The translations under genes were made by a program, and so were the position numbers. Of a stretch of DNA of 64,000 nt, positions 31,100-43,822 are shown piece after piece. The notes beneath the pieces were generated by a model that ran no database searches, had not been told where the DNA came from, and worked only from the letters and a program-made list of their open reading frames with translations. Positions within the stretch are counted from its first letter, which is position 1. Every line of letters starts with the position of its first letter. The stretch is from Plutella xylostella (Eukaryota; Arthropoda; Insecta; Lepidoptera; Plutellidae): contig NC_064007.1 of NCBI RefSeq assembly GCF_932276165.1, positions 6,210,001 through 6,274,000 of the forward strand. The letters run 5' to 3'.

Positions 31100-32560
31100 T
31101 AACCAGTGTTTTATTGTCACTTAGTAATATTAAAACCAGGATATTCGAGGTAACAGTCGCTGTACCCTTCGCTATCTCGAATATGCAACGAGTTCGAGGC
31201 CCCCTACTGCAGATAGATGCCACCCACTCGGCCAGCGCACCCAATGAGGACAACAAAGGTGTCATTACCCGACAGGCGTGCACATAATCAATCCTATCAG
31301 GCAACTCATTTGATAACTCTCTTATAAGAATTCATCAAACGCCTTATATGTTTCTCAGTGATTTCTCCATACGATCGATGCATTGGGTGAATTGCTTACT
31401 GTTTTCTTCCCAATGTCTTTGCAATTAAGAAAAGAACCTAAGTAACAAAGTTAAACTAAATACTTGAGTTGAGACCCATATCCCCTCTCAAATATGTGAT
31501 CGATTAGAGCCCTCACTGTAGATCCTCACCGAATGTCCAGTCAAGCAGACACCATCTACGACACAGGTATCATTATCCAATAGGCTTACACTATCAGTAG
31601 TCCTGTTGAACAACTCATTCGATAGCCCCCTTATAGAAGCTCACCAAATGCCCTATGTGCCTATCAGTGGTTTACCCGAATCGTTTTACTTTTCTACTTG
31701 AATTAACTCCACTTCAACACCTTCACAACACTTTTATCAACAGAATTTTGTAAGGTAAATTTAAGAATCCCTGGGTCTTATCACCTTCAGCATTTACTAA
31801 ACCTACCTAGCTTTATGTAAACCTGTAAGCTATAGTGACAACAGGATAAAAGTTTATAAGAAAAACAAATAACTGAACGAAACTTTTAACGAAAAGAAAT
31901 GCATCTCTGGAAGTACTTCTTAATTATAGCTTAGTTACGTAAATATTAATTAATAAATTACGGCACACTAAAATTGTAACCAGTGGTAAGCGTAGACAAA
32001 GTATTCGAGATAACAGTCGTTGTGCCCTTCGCTACCTCGAACACGGAACAACTTCGAATCCCCCACTGCAGATTAATATCGCCCCACCAAACCAGCACTC
32101 CCGCGAAGGCGACAAAAGTATCATTATTCAAGAGGCTTGTATTTTTAGCCTAATGAATAACTCATCTGATAGCCCCCTTATAGAAGCTCACCAGACGCTC
32201 TATATGTCTCACAGTACTTTCTTAGAACGATCGGCGCATTGAGTGACATTTAAATTAGTTCCTCCTCAATGTCTTTGTGATTTATGCAAATCAATAATAA
32301 CTCATTAATGAAAAATATTTGAGTTGAGATCCAAAGTCACACTATTCCCTTCTCAAATATGAGATCGTTGAAAGCCCGCACTGTAGACCATCGCCGAAAG
32401 TCTTAGTCGGTCGAGACAATAAAAACGACAAAGATATCATTATCCAATAAGCAATGCTACCTACTAGATAACTCATTTGATAGCCCCCTTATAGAAGCTC
32501 GGCAAATGTCTTATATGCCTATCAGTAGTTTATCCGAATTGTTCAGAAGTAGGTATGAAT
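31100..32560. repeat. Degenerate tandem duplication, ~863-bp period
   Basis: The block tattcgagRtaacagtcg with ttcgctaYctcga occurs near 31144 and 32007. Later blocks (gatagcccccttatagaagc, near 31631, 32169 and 32480; ttgagttgagaYcc, near 31462 and 32329) repeat in the same order. Each first block can fold on itself (attcgag/ctcgaat). Shorter sub-repeats suggest an older array. No coding signal. Confidence 0.6.
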
Positions 32561-33007
32561 TTAAAAACCATCACTTAGCACCTTCACAAAAAAATATATA
32601 TATTATAAAATATAATCTATCACGGTAAAGTTATTAAGTATAGGAAGAAGTACTCCAAAACTACATTCCATTTCATTACCATACCAAAGTATAGTCACCG
32701 ACATTAGCGCGCCCAAAAGTATAAAATTTACAGGGCCAATGAATAAATGACACGGTTACACGGTGTGACCATCATCACTGTACCTTCAGATAACCTGTAC
32801 CTAAACTTAAATCCAAGTAGAAACTTATTTACTATCCCTCTTGTGTAAGTACACAACACACCCCCTTGATTTAAGAATTTATCCACTCTCCTAATCACTA
32901 ATCATAATAACAATAATAATATTTCAATCCATAACTTTTAGTTTAACCCAAAATCCTTTACAAAATCAATTAGTTATTTAAAGGAGTGCAATGAGAATTT
33001 AAATCAG

Positions 33008-33080
33008 CTATACTCAACCTGCGGCCCGCGTACCATGACTTAAACGTGTTTGTGGCCCTTACATAAAAAGGTTGAGTACC
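33008..33080. repeat. Short fold-back repeat
   Basis: tactcaacc ... ggttgagta form inverted ends about 70 bp apart, the left end running into tgcggcccgcg. It resembles the worn ends of a small hAT-type MITE. Low certainty. Confidence 0.3.
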
Positions 33081-33409
33081 AATGATTTAAATGGTGTATC
33101 ACCCCCAAAATTAAACAACTCTAAAATATTTATCTATGTTGATGAAATACTTAGGTAAGTTAGGCACATTCGTTCACTCCAAGACAGTCAAATTTAAAAT
33201 GCATTCAAATTGTCAAATAACCTGGGCTCTTATCTATTTCTGTAGATGAATACTCTCACCCCCACGTGTGTAACAACAGAACAATACTTAACCCACATTC
33301 ACATCACAACCGTCTTTCCTATTTTATAGTATTGATTGACTCAATTCAATCACCTCACTACACTCTCATTCATAAACATTCCTACATTTTTAAACCATAT
33401 TTACTAATT

Positions 33410-35016
33410 CAGGGTGTCCACTCAGAATGCTCCAAAAAATTCCCTGACTTTTCCCTGACTTTCCCTGACCGTTTCAGAAAATTTCCCTGACTAAATATCA
33501 ACATATAAACCTAATTTAAGTAATTTGAAGACAAAATCTTGATTTCAAATTACTTAAATTACACTTATTATAACTTGACTGCGTAAAATATGTATACAGG
33601 GTCAGCAAAAATGGTATATTAATAGGGAAGTATAGCACTTAACACACACTTACGTTGTTCTACTTCTAAATATTATTCAATCTCCATGTTTTTTTAGGAT
33701 ATCAACGACATAATAAATTACTAGGTTTATAGTTATAGTTATTTCTGTTCTCTGTTCTGTATTTGCTATAGATTCAAACTTTATATAAGCACCTCAAGCA
33801 ACGCAATTTTTGTGATCAAAACTGCGCCGAATCATGCCGTTGTTAAACAAAAACAATGTATTTTTTAAAGGCGAAACTTACCGTCTAGAATAGGTATATT
33901 ATGCTGAAACGATTGACATCAAAATAAAAATAAAAAGAATTGTTGATATTTACTTGGTGAATAACGATTTCCCCTGAAATTTTATCAAGGAAAGTACCTA
34001 TGTCTGTGACGAGCTACATTCATCTCTATAGCACCCGAGCCCCAGGGGCTTGAGTGCACAAACGATAGCAAATGTTTCCTAAATACCTATTTCTCGAGGT
34101 TCCCTCTTAAGCCTTAGGAGGTCATTCTAAACAACTATTGTAGTGTCAGTATTGAAATTTCCGAAAAAAAACATCATCTGCATCCGCCTTGCAGCTTCCT
34201 TAGTCCAAGTTGCTATACTGCCTAGTTTAATAGTCTGACCAAAATTAGACTGATTACCATAAAAGTAGAAATTGAAACCGAAATAGAAATTGAAACAGAA
34301 CCATTTTTTGTATGGCTCTCTCCTGCCTGACAAAGTTGTTACTTAGTTGTGTTTTATGAACTTTGATTAAACATGTAGTACAAAATAGAATAAAGTTTTT
34401 CTCTGCTAGATTAGTAAAAAAAATGATTATTGATTAATAGATGCCGCGCGGAGGCAGTGTATGCGATTTCGCTGACGTATAAAATAATTAGCGAATTGAG
34501 AACCTCCTCCTATTTTCCAAGTCAGTCAGAGCGCGGCTGCAGCGCGTCTGCACCAACAACATGACGTTTTTATGACAAACTTCTAAAAGTATTTAAACTA
34601 AATTTGTTTTGAATGGTGAAATGAGTCACCCTCTTTTGCATCAATCAACCTGTATATATACGAGCTGAGTCTGGGATCTAGCTAATCTTTTAGAATTCTT
34701 ACTATTTTTTCCAACAGTCAGATTTGATCACGTAGATTTACAAAAACTTAATTGTATAAGTAATTATTATAGTATAATAGTAAGGATCAGTCAAAAATAT
34801 TCCAAAACTAAACGAGATTTTATTTTATGACTTATGTATTTCACGTAAAAAAGAAGTATTTCTAGTAAAGGAAATTACTAACAATTTTGCTAGAAAAAGG
34901 TCATTTTTCCCTGACTTTCCAGGTGGCCCATCAATTTCACTGACTTTCCCTGACCACCTAGAGCTTCCCTGACTTTTCCCTGACTTTCCCTGACTTTCCA
35001 GATAGTGGACACCCTG
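33410..35016. mobile_element. Non-autonomous DNA transposon, 1,607 bp, with CCCTGACTTT end repeats
   Basis: Ends cagggtgtccact and agtggacaccctg are inverted repeats, flanked by a 5-bp duplication taatt (33405-33409, 35017-35021). Just inside each end are several copies of ttccctgacttt (33446-33492; 34905-35000). The inside lacks a transposase. It lies in the giant element's internal region, so it inserted there or was captured. Confidence 0.75.
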
Positions 35017-35024
35017 TAATTTTA

Positions 35025-35215
35025 AGACACACCCCCACTCTCTTATGTCACATATTCCTAAACACACCCTACTGATGATGATGATGATTATAAAATTGGA
35101 GCAGCCTATATTTACTCACTTTAAGAGACACCCCCACTCTCTTATGTCACCTATTCGTAAACACCCCCTACTGATGATGATGATGATGATTATAAAATCG
35201 GAGCAGCCCTAAGGA
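35025..35215. repeat. Tandem duplication (~105 bp)
   Basis: Two copies of cacccccactctcttatgtc ... ctactgatgatgatgatgat followed by tataaaatYggagcagcc, at about 35030-35110 and 35128-35207. Confidence 0.7.
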
Positions 35216-35436
35216 TACCTATTCTGTGACATTTACCTAATATTATGTTGAACCGCCCGATGATTATGAATCTTGGCCATCATAATCTAACACATCATTA
35301 TAATCTAATACACATATTATAGTTTATAAAATATAGCATGAGCCCTTTAAAATATATCACGTTTGATTGACAGATCTTCCTGGTAGATGACTATCGACAA
35401 ATAATTGTAAAATTTTACGTCGACTAAACCATTTGA

Positions 35437-35704
35437 TTACCGACATAGCTGTCAAAATATGCAAGCTGAAGTGGCAGTGGGCCGGCCACACCTGCCGAAG
35501 AACCGATAACCGTTGGGGCAGACGAGTTCTCAAGTGGAGACCACGAACAGGCAAACGCAGCGTGGGACGCCCTCCTGCCCGCCGGACCGACGACCCTAGG
35601 CGGGTGGCGGGTAGTGGTTGGATGAGGAAGGCCGAGGACCGAGTGTTGTGGCGCTCCTTGGGAGAGGCCCACGTCCAGCAGTGGACGATTATTGGCTAAT
35701 GATG
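35437..35704 (+). repeat. RTE-type LINE 3' fragment with target duplication
   Basis: Reads ITDIAVKICKLKWQWAGHTC, RTGKRSVGRPPARRTDDPRR and SGWMRKAEDRVLWRSLGEA, the C-terminus of lepidopteran RTE RT. Flanked by aaaccatttga (35426-35436, 35705-35715). 5'-truncated, dead. Confidence 0.85.
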
Positions 35705-36254
35705 AAACCATTTGACTTTGACTTTGACTTATGCCTGCTAAATAAAGTTGGGTTTCCCATGAAAGCGAAGAAGTGACAAATAAAATGTATGGATTTGACA
35801 GCTGTCATTCTAATCAAGCAATTTTTAAAAAACTGTAACATACATTCACTAGGCTCACCCCCACTATCTTATGCCTTCCAGCTTCCCCTCCTGGGAACAG
35901 TCCTAAACACCCCCTATATGTGATGACGACATTGAAGTAACCCTATGAATACCTATTTGTGTGTAACTTTTAATCTAATGATGTTACGGCTGATGATGAT
36001 GATGAACCCAAGCCACCCTAATTTAACACATTGATAAAATCAGATATAAGTAAGTATGTAAATACGAACATAGTTTCCTTCACTAGCTCATTTTATTTAC
36101 ACCGTAATCTTATCATTCCTCTATCTCATAATATCCCTAATGTCGTCCACATTATTCACAATATCAATCCATACTCAATCGCACCTACACGCAATTTAGC
36201 AATCCAGTACCTACCTATACTATATGTAGCTAGCACGCACTCACGCGCAGCCTG

Positions 36255-36440
36255 TATTTAGGTATACACTGCAGGACACGAACCTCCTCCAATTCCCCAA
36301 CAACAGAGAGCCACCTCCACAATCTCCAAGCACATAAATTTAACACCACAACACACATTGAACACCAAAAACCCGAGGATCGAACTCGAGACAGTAGTCA
36401 AGGTCACTATCCACCACAACATTCGGTAGTGTAGCCAGCT
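36255..36440 (-). repeat. tRNA-derived SINE-like remnant
   Basis: On the minus strand a box-B-like GAGTTCGATCCTCGGG (near 36370-36390) follows a tRNA-like head (tagctggctacactaccg). The far end reads tcctgcagtgtatacc and aatacaggctg, like the 3' part of common lepidopteran SINEs. Boundaries approximate. Confidence 0.4.
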
Positions 36441-38458
36441 AAGTATTTACATACATGTAGAAACATAAGATCATAATATCATAACCTCTCTTTCTCCACA
36501 TGCTAGGTATCGATTTCCCCCTCCAAGTTCCAATTATATACCTAATTACCTATACCTGCGTATTAGCAAAACGCATACCTACTACATACATGCCGACATA
36601 TCCACTGTACCCAACACCCGAACAGTGCCTCCGGCATCGGCAAACAGCCACCGACAACTGATCCCACTACATAATCTTTTAACCACGGTGGCAAACACCT
36701 TAGTGACAATCACTGGAGCTGGACAGCTGTTGGTCACTGACACTATAATAAGAAGTAACATTACCTATCATTGCAAATTAAATAGGTACATACATGAAGG
36801 TCATTGAACCTGTACAAAACAGTCTTTAATTTTGTCGACACGAATGCGGTAACTATATACATATTCAGTTAACCCCACGAAAGCTGAATATACTATTTTA
36901 CAGCCCTTTCCTTTGTCCGTAAGGTACCTACACGTCAGGTACCTAGAACTCACCTACATCAATACCAAATCCATGACACCAATCCCCTTCTATCGTGGGT
37001 AAAAGTCACCTTGACATAAGACCCAACACTAATCCTATCTTTTCTATGCTGGCAAAATTTATTTGTCATACATAACTAATTCTCATTACACCCCTTTCTC
37101 TAGCGTTGAAAGTATAAATATATCAGCATATAAACATACACCAAACCTATAACAACACTCTTCCTTTATGGTTTAATTAAACCCACATAACGGACTACCT
37201 AAATAAATGAGTAAGAAAATTATACAATGCAAAATATTTTAATATGTATACCAGCGCCACCTGTGTTAAAACTCTTGAACTGCAATGAATCATTGATATC
37301 TACAGGTAGTCAGGTTCGAACATCAAATACAGCTAGCTAACTTCTTCCTGTTGTATCCTTATTTACCTTTTATTTAAAGGTAAGTAGAAGTATAAAATAA
37401 CAGTAGACAGACAGTACACTTGGAATTAAACCTAAAATCGGATGCACACAATCAAAATAAATTTGCCATGAGTAGATATATCTCATCCGCCGCTGTGAAA
37501 CTGACACTTATTAAAATGTGTCTACTATCTACCTATAATATGTGTATATGTATGTATAAATAACAAAAAATCTATACCCTAGACAATCGTAGTCGTAGAA
37601 AAAATTAAATAGGTAAACAAGTACATAGGTACTTACTAAAGTTTGCATTCACCAAACCATCTGTTAGTTATAGCTACCTACCACGCTAACTTCGAACGGT
37701 CTTTGACCTTACTAGTTTATTCTCGTTTACTTAGTAGGTACCTACTTTATTTTACTATAGGTACCCCTTTTCCTTTATTAATTAAATGAAATAATTACAG
37801 AAAATGACGCAACATCCATGCGCCAAACCTACCAGTTTCAAGTGCACCATGGTAAGATCGGTATAAATGAACCATGTAAAGTGTGCGCAGCTTCTAAATC
37901 ACAATGTCATGTCTTTACCAAAATAATAATGACAGGACGCTACCTATAACCTATTTGATTGTTTTACTAATGCATTTGTAGGCAACCTACACGTATTTTA
38001 AGCACACTAAGTTTGAATACAACAAATTTGTATACAGTAGGGTAAAAGTACCACATATCGGCACTTCAAATGTTTCAAGCAAAATGTATACAAGTATACA
38101 AATATTATGCTAAGTTTTTTTTTTTTTTTTAATTTTATGTAAAGGGTAAAGTTACCAGTTATTGACCTTTTAAATGGTTCAAACAAAATGTATTACCTAA
38201 GTGTACACATTATATTATTTATTTATTTTTTTTTATTTGTTTTTTTTTCTCTAAATGTCTATTTTATTGTACGCCTACACATATGATTTTTCTATTAACG
38301 TTTTCTCTCAATCTCCTTCCGTTTCACGGCAACAATTGTAGGCTAAAAGCCTTTTAAGTTTTTGAATAATGCAAAACACAAATAAAATAACGTTCCTAAT
38401 AACCCGATCCTGTTTCTAATAATTCTAATCACCCTATCCTGGTCTACGGCATATCAAT

Positions 38459-41400
38459 TGTAATATACCCCCCCTGTAGTGACACTTCGGACTCTAACCT
38501 ACCTATTTGAGACGTATTTTTCGCCCTAACTAAACTGAAACGAACTGAAGAGAAGTCTTGTAACGGTATACGTGTTTTGCATTATTCGTTTGGCCAATAC
38601 GTGATCGTCTAGTCTAGCGGTTAGGACTCTACATTGCCGAAGTAACTCAAGTTCTTTTAGGAGGTTGAGAGAATCCCTACCCTAGCACTAATCCCTAGAA
38701 CCCTAGTTCATAATCCCTAGTTTATCTAATTTTTAGGACAACAGAACAAAGCTCAAGCAATAGTTATTTCTTAAAAAAATATACATAATTGAGAGTGATT
38801 TAAAAATATATATTATATATATATAAAAAAAAGGGTTTTTAATTTGAATAGAAGGTGCGCCCCGCCTCGCACACCCTATGAAGGACGACCAGATCCGTCC
38901 ACCAGACCCATCTACCTCCTCTAGCCCACTGGCTCTATTCAAACTGTTTTTTTTTTTGTCAGTCAGTCCCTAGGAAAGGATCTATTGATTGGGATCCAGA
39001 TGATGTTAATAATATTTTATTCAGCTTCACAATTCGGCACGGATATCTCCTGAGCCTACTTAAGCATTTATTCGACACGGATATTTCCTGAGTCTACTTA
39101 TGCATTTATTCGACACGGATATTTCCTGAGTCTACTTAATAATGTGTAATAGTTATTCGGCACGGATAGTTCCTGAGCCTACTTCTGTATCCATAATATG
39201 TAATAGTTATTCGGCACGGATAGTTCCTGAGCCTACTCTTGTATTTTCGACACGGATATTCCCTGAGTCTACTTATACATTTATTCGACACGGATATTTC
39301 CTGAGTCTACTTATATATCAATAATGTGTAATAGTAATTCGGCACGGATAGTTCCTGAGCCTACTCTTGTATTTTCGACACGGATATTTCCTGAGTCTAC
39401 TTATACATTTATTCGACACGGATATTTCCTGAGTCTACTCATGTATATCGTCACAGTATAATGTTTTCCAATAATGGACATAATTAAAATATAATTATTA
39501 TCTCCCATTTCAGCTTGTGTCAAGAGCAATCACTCAAATGTATCTATATATTGTAGATCTCAGAGTTATGTGACAATTAATATTTTATCGATGCTGGCTT
39601 GTATCTACCATGGTACCTACAAGTTGTTCGAGGTGGTTTCCCTGCCTCTAATTAACTTCATCACAGTCAAGCTCAACATTACTTATTAATAACTAACTGT
39701 CATCATCTCCTCCTGTATATAGTATATTGGTAAGTTTGTAAGAAGAATCCAATTCAGCAACTGCTTTCCTTTACCCAAGCTGATAAGAAGTCATTTCAAT
39801 TTATTTATCGGTAGTAAGTAACTCATGTACTATGAAAATATTTCCCTATCTTATTCAAAACTCAGTAAATTTTAATTAGAATAGAATACAGTTGAAACTC
39901 TTATTGCCGCCAATCGCCTCAATGACCCTAATTATAAGTTTTGTTTAATATTATCAACATCTTATCCAAACCCAAATCAATCATTATTTATATTAGCAGA
40001 ATTAAAGTAGAATAATAAGTATAATAAATTAATATTAATCACTGACTATGTAAAAGTTGTCATGGTCACAGTCAACAATATATAGTCAATGATATCCATT
40101 TAACCATCAAAAGTAAAATTGCATGAATATTCACTTTGAAAATATTTATTTTATCTTATCCAAATATTTCAGTTAAATTAAAATAGTGTTAGTGCTCCTA
40201 TGGCCGCCATCCAACACATTGACCCTACTGGTATAATTACCTAATTGAAGGTATTTATTTTATTTTAATCATACAAGTAGATAACTTTAGTAAAAGTAAA
40301 GTTGGTGCTCAACTAGGCCGCCAACTGACTCATTGACCCTATTATTTATTAATTTTGTTTAATATTCTTAACATCTTTTCCAAAGCAAAATCAATCTTTA
40401 TTTATATTAATAAAAGGGTATAATGCAGGTTTTTAAGTATTATAAATTATCATTAACTTGCTGAATATATAATAATTGTCTTAGTCACAGTCAGTCAGGT
40501 ACAAGTTATGGCCAATATAACCATTGAATAAAAGGAATACTTACTAAATTACATGAATTCTATTCTGTTTTCTGATACATAACTAGTAATTGAGGTACTG
40601 AAGTAAATACCTATTGAATTCCAATAAAGCAAACTTTACATACTTAGGTGGGTAAGTAAATACCAAAATCATATCTATCACATCAATGAGTAAGAGGCCT
40701 AGATCCACTAACTATACATCAATAACATTCACCACACATGAGATACAAAAGGATAGCATGTTTTCAATTCAATAACCTACTCTCCCACAGTCTAAACCTA
40801 ACTGCTTAGCATCTAAGTGGTTTGAAGATGAAATGCATTTTATACAACCCCACATTTTACACAATGTTCCTAGTATCAAGTACCTAGTAAGTAAGTATAA
40901 ATTAAGAATCTGGGTTTCTTAGTTCTGAACTAATGTTTTGAAAGTAGATTTATTTTGCAAACAATACAACACTTAAATGTTTGTTGGTTTTGTTGCTGCC
41001 TAATTGTTAAGTATGGTTTTTTCTTTTATGATAAACAATACTTCAAATACCTGAATTTACCAAGTGTAGCTAAACCCATAATAAAACCATAGAGAATCAT
41101 TAAACTAGTGAATCACACAAGTACACACAATAATTATTCAAGTAGAAACATAGTATTTTATGAAAATATGGTCCGGCCAATTTTCATCCCGGTGGAAAAA
41201 TGTTTAAAATCATTTCAAATATTAAGAATACAAGTAATAAGTAATGTTTATAATAACCACTCTTAGAGAATCAAAGTAGGTTGAGCTAGCTGTAGATTTT
41301 AAATTACTTAAGTACTAAATAGGAATGCTGATTCAAATAAGAATATAATTTTGCTAAATAGATTCATAGCTTAATATGAATAACCTGAAGCATATTCTTC

Positions 41401-43375
41401 ATTCTGGTTTCAAGACTGAATAGATAAGTACATGCTTACATGAGAACTAGATGGAGTTGGTAGAAATAAGTTTATATAGTGTATCTCAGGAGATAAGTAA
41501 ATAAGTACCGACTACCTAGGAATATGAATCTTCTTGTAACCTAAACAATTTCAGAATGATCTAATATGTTACCTAATAGATTTACTTAAATTGCAAGCAC
41601 TTATCACTGAATAGGATTCCACATAATTATGTTATATATCTGATGAATCATCCATTATTATTACTTAGGTACTTATTCAGATTGTTGTGCAAGCCTAGTA
41701 AGGTTGTAAACCAAATATGTTGGAACATAGGTTATGATCCACCACAATGAAACATAGGTACACCTAATGGTCTGTATTATGCTAATTACTGTTCTTTACT
41801 GGGTATGCAAAGACTGCTGGGTGAAACAATTTCAGGTAGATAGATTGCTGTGAGTAAAAGTAACATACTTAAATACTTGACTCATTAGCCATCATCTCAA
41901 TAGAACATACTATTCAATATCTGTACTATATTGATATAAGTAACTAAGTTTATTCCTTCCAGGTAAACAAACATAGCTTGATGAAACAAGTGGGGTAATT
42001 TTCCCATAGTCGAATGTACTTATGCTTCTAAATTGATTGTTTTATGTGATAGAATCTTTAAGGCTGATTGATGAAGTAAAAGGTGGTTTCCTTGGGTCTC
42101 TCCTAATAAACCTAGGTACCCTAGCAGCCTTCAATTTCAAAATGGCCAAGATGCTGAACAATTAATAATGGGGAACAAGTGGATTTTTAGGTTATGGAAA
42201 TATTCGAATTTTGAAACCAGAACAAAATAAATAGATATTTTGATATTATGAATGGAGTGGAATATAGATAATAATATGCTGTGATACCTCGAAATAGTGG
42301 TTATTATAAAATCCAATCGACACTTAGCTGAGGTTCCTTGTTGCGCCGCCGCCGGCTGGTCGAAGCTGCAATCCACCGTATCCACACACTTATAAAAATA
42401 CATTCTCTATCCCCTTTTCCCTTTAAATAAAACTCTAAAATGCAAAGGCTTGATGTTATCACACGAAATCCCGCGGGAAGACCAAGGGCCAGTTTTCTTC
42501 CCGAAATCTATTTATAGCCTCCCCTGACCATCGACTCCCTTTTTCCTTTTTTTTTCTTTCTTTTCCGGTTCATCCATCGAACTTTATCGATTCAACTCCA
42601 TCCCCAAGATCCTAGACTACAGGTGGCGCCACTGAGCTAGACAATAACACAACTATTAAATATTTTTAAGGTAATAAACCGATGGACTATTGTTCTATAA
42701 TTATTGATAATTAATATTATTATTATTTAACTAGTATTTACTAATTTCAAGTCCTGATTCGATTAATTAGAACTAAAAGATCCTCAGTTGAGCGTCAAGG
42801 AGGCGTAGTACGTAAAGTGTCGCGTAAATTAGTGTTGTGCAAATCTGATCCTCATAATAATAACTTATCACTATGGCGTCATTCATTTCAATAATCAAAC
42901 AATAATTAACAGAGCCGTATAAACGGTTGAAACATAATATAACCGAATCTAGTATGATATCTCTTTAAACTCTAAGCATCAACAATAAGACTTGTACTTA
43001 TTCTAGGTATCTGTCGATTCGAACGACACAACACCCCCCGAACATTACCATATAAGGAAATGCGTCATCGAGTCTAACCCAATAGATGGCACTAGTGTGG
43101 CATTTCTACATCTCGGTATGGTTGTGTTTTCCAACCAGCGTATAGTCTTATTTTGCTTATAATAAAAATTTCGCCCATCTATACATAAATATTGTAATAA
43201 TGTATAAGTCTGCTACGGACGGACTATGTTCCGTTACAACCACCCCCTAAATTTTTAGGAAATGCAATTGGATAAAAATTTACCTATCTAAGACTTATAC
43301 ATTATACATGAATAACGGTACATGAAAATAACAAACTAATATCAGAACCTTACAATACAAATAAGTTTCGTTACA
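38459..43375 (-). repeat. Giant element, right terminal repeat (4,917 bp; 5' LTR if minus)
   Basis: Same as 26044-30960 at a constant offset of 12,415 bp with no difference noticed by eye; the same small ORFs recur at the same offset. It ends ttaca at 43375, followed by the duplication gtat. Confidence 0.8.
39033..39441. repeat. Ten-copy tandem array in right giant LTR
   Basis: Copy of the array at 26618-27026, with the same alternation of the two unit subtypes. Confidence 0.85.
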
Positions 43376-43822
43376 GTATGAAGAAGCGATAATATCCAAA
43401 GGAGAGCTTCGAAAAAGCCGTGCAATTTCTCCAAAACAAGCAGTGATCCATATCGCTTGCAGCTAAAACGTTTGGGGTGCCTAGAACCAGTATAACATAC
43501 ACAATAAAACATCCGGATACAAAGTTTAAGTCAGGACCAGATACTTTTTTAACTTCCGCTGAAGAACAAGATCTGGTCAACTACATTATAAGTCTGAGTA
43601 AACGCGGCTTTCCTAAGAAGAAATATGACATTTTAGACTCCGTACAAAGTTTCTTAAAAGAAAACCCTCGCAGCAATCCAGTCCTACCGTCAGGACGCCT
43701 TCCTCGTCGTCCATTTGTAAATACAAATACGACCAGGAAGGCGTCTTTACTCAGACCTTGTTCTTCAGCGGAAGTTAAAAGTTCCTGGACGTCCATTTGT
43801 ATTTACAAATGGACGACCAGGA
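43376..43822 (+). pseudogene. Pogo-like transposase, psq/CENP-B-type DNA-binding part
   Basis: Resumes the exon cut by the giant element (YEEAIISKGELRK). After a frame problem near 43470 it reads PRTSITYTIKHPDTKFKSGP and LTSAEEQDLVNYIISLSKRG, then KKKYDILDSVQSFLKENPRS. This is the helix-turn-helix pair that pogo/Tigger and jerky-type transposases use to bind their ends. From about 43690 the sequence is a mosaic of inverted pieces, ending in a TNGRPG codon block before the RTE insertion. No catalytic DDE domain follows. Not functional. Confidence 0.7.
43547..43822. repeat. Inverted duplications inside the transposase fragment
   Basis: The piece ttaacttccgctgaagaaca at 43550 recurs inverted at about 43759-43780. 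The piece gtccatttgtaaatac at about 43710 is inverted relative to gtatttacaaatggac at about 43799. A tight hairpin, gtccatttgtatttacaaatggac in two halves, lies at about 43790-43815. This pattern fits template switching or fold-back repair. Confidence 0.75.

Larger units (their letters stand above)
30961..38458. other. Internal region of the giant element
   Basis: No ORF with a recognisable domain on either strand. It contains a degenerate ~863-bp tandem duplication (31100-32560), a short fold-back (33008-33080), a 1.6-kb DNA transposon (33410-35016), a ~105-bp tandem duplication (35025-35215), an RTE fragment (35437-35704) and a SINE-like remnant (36255-36440). 36441-38458 is AT-rich DNA with no feature I can support. 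Confidence 0.6.
26044..43375 (-). mobile_element. Giant-LTR element, 17.3 kb, non-coding
   Basis: Two 4,917-bp direct repeats (26044-30960 and 38459-43375) enclose 7,498 bp. The repeats start TG and end CA, look identical by eye, and the whole is flanked by a 4-bp duplication gtat (26040-26043, 43376-43379) within the pogo-like exon. On the minus strand a purine tract TTTAGGGGGTGGT immediately precedes the repeat start TGTAACG at 30960, as a polypurine tract does before a 3' LTR; orientation is therefore taken as minus. No gag, protease, RT or integrase is seen. No primer-binding site could be matched. It best fits a non-autonomous LTR retrotransposon with exceptionally long LTRs; a segmental duplication is the alternative. 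Confidence 0.7.

Noticed and set aside
36031..36807. Short plus-strand ORFs in the giant element's internal region
   Set aside because: No domain, low-complexity composition, no duplicate or frame conservation to support coding.
26044..43375. Integrated viral genome with terminal redundancy
   Set aside because: No viral gene is recognisable, and the TG/CA ends with a 4-bp duplication fit an LTR element better.
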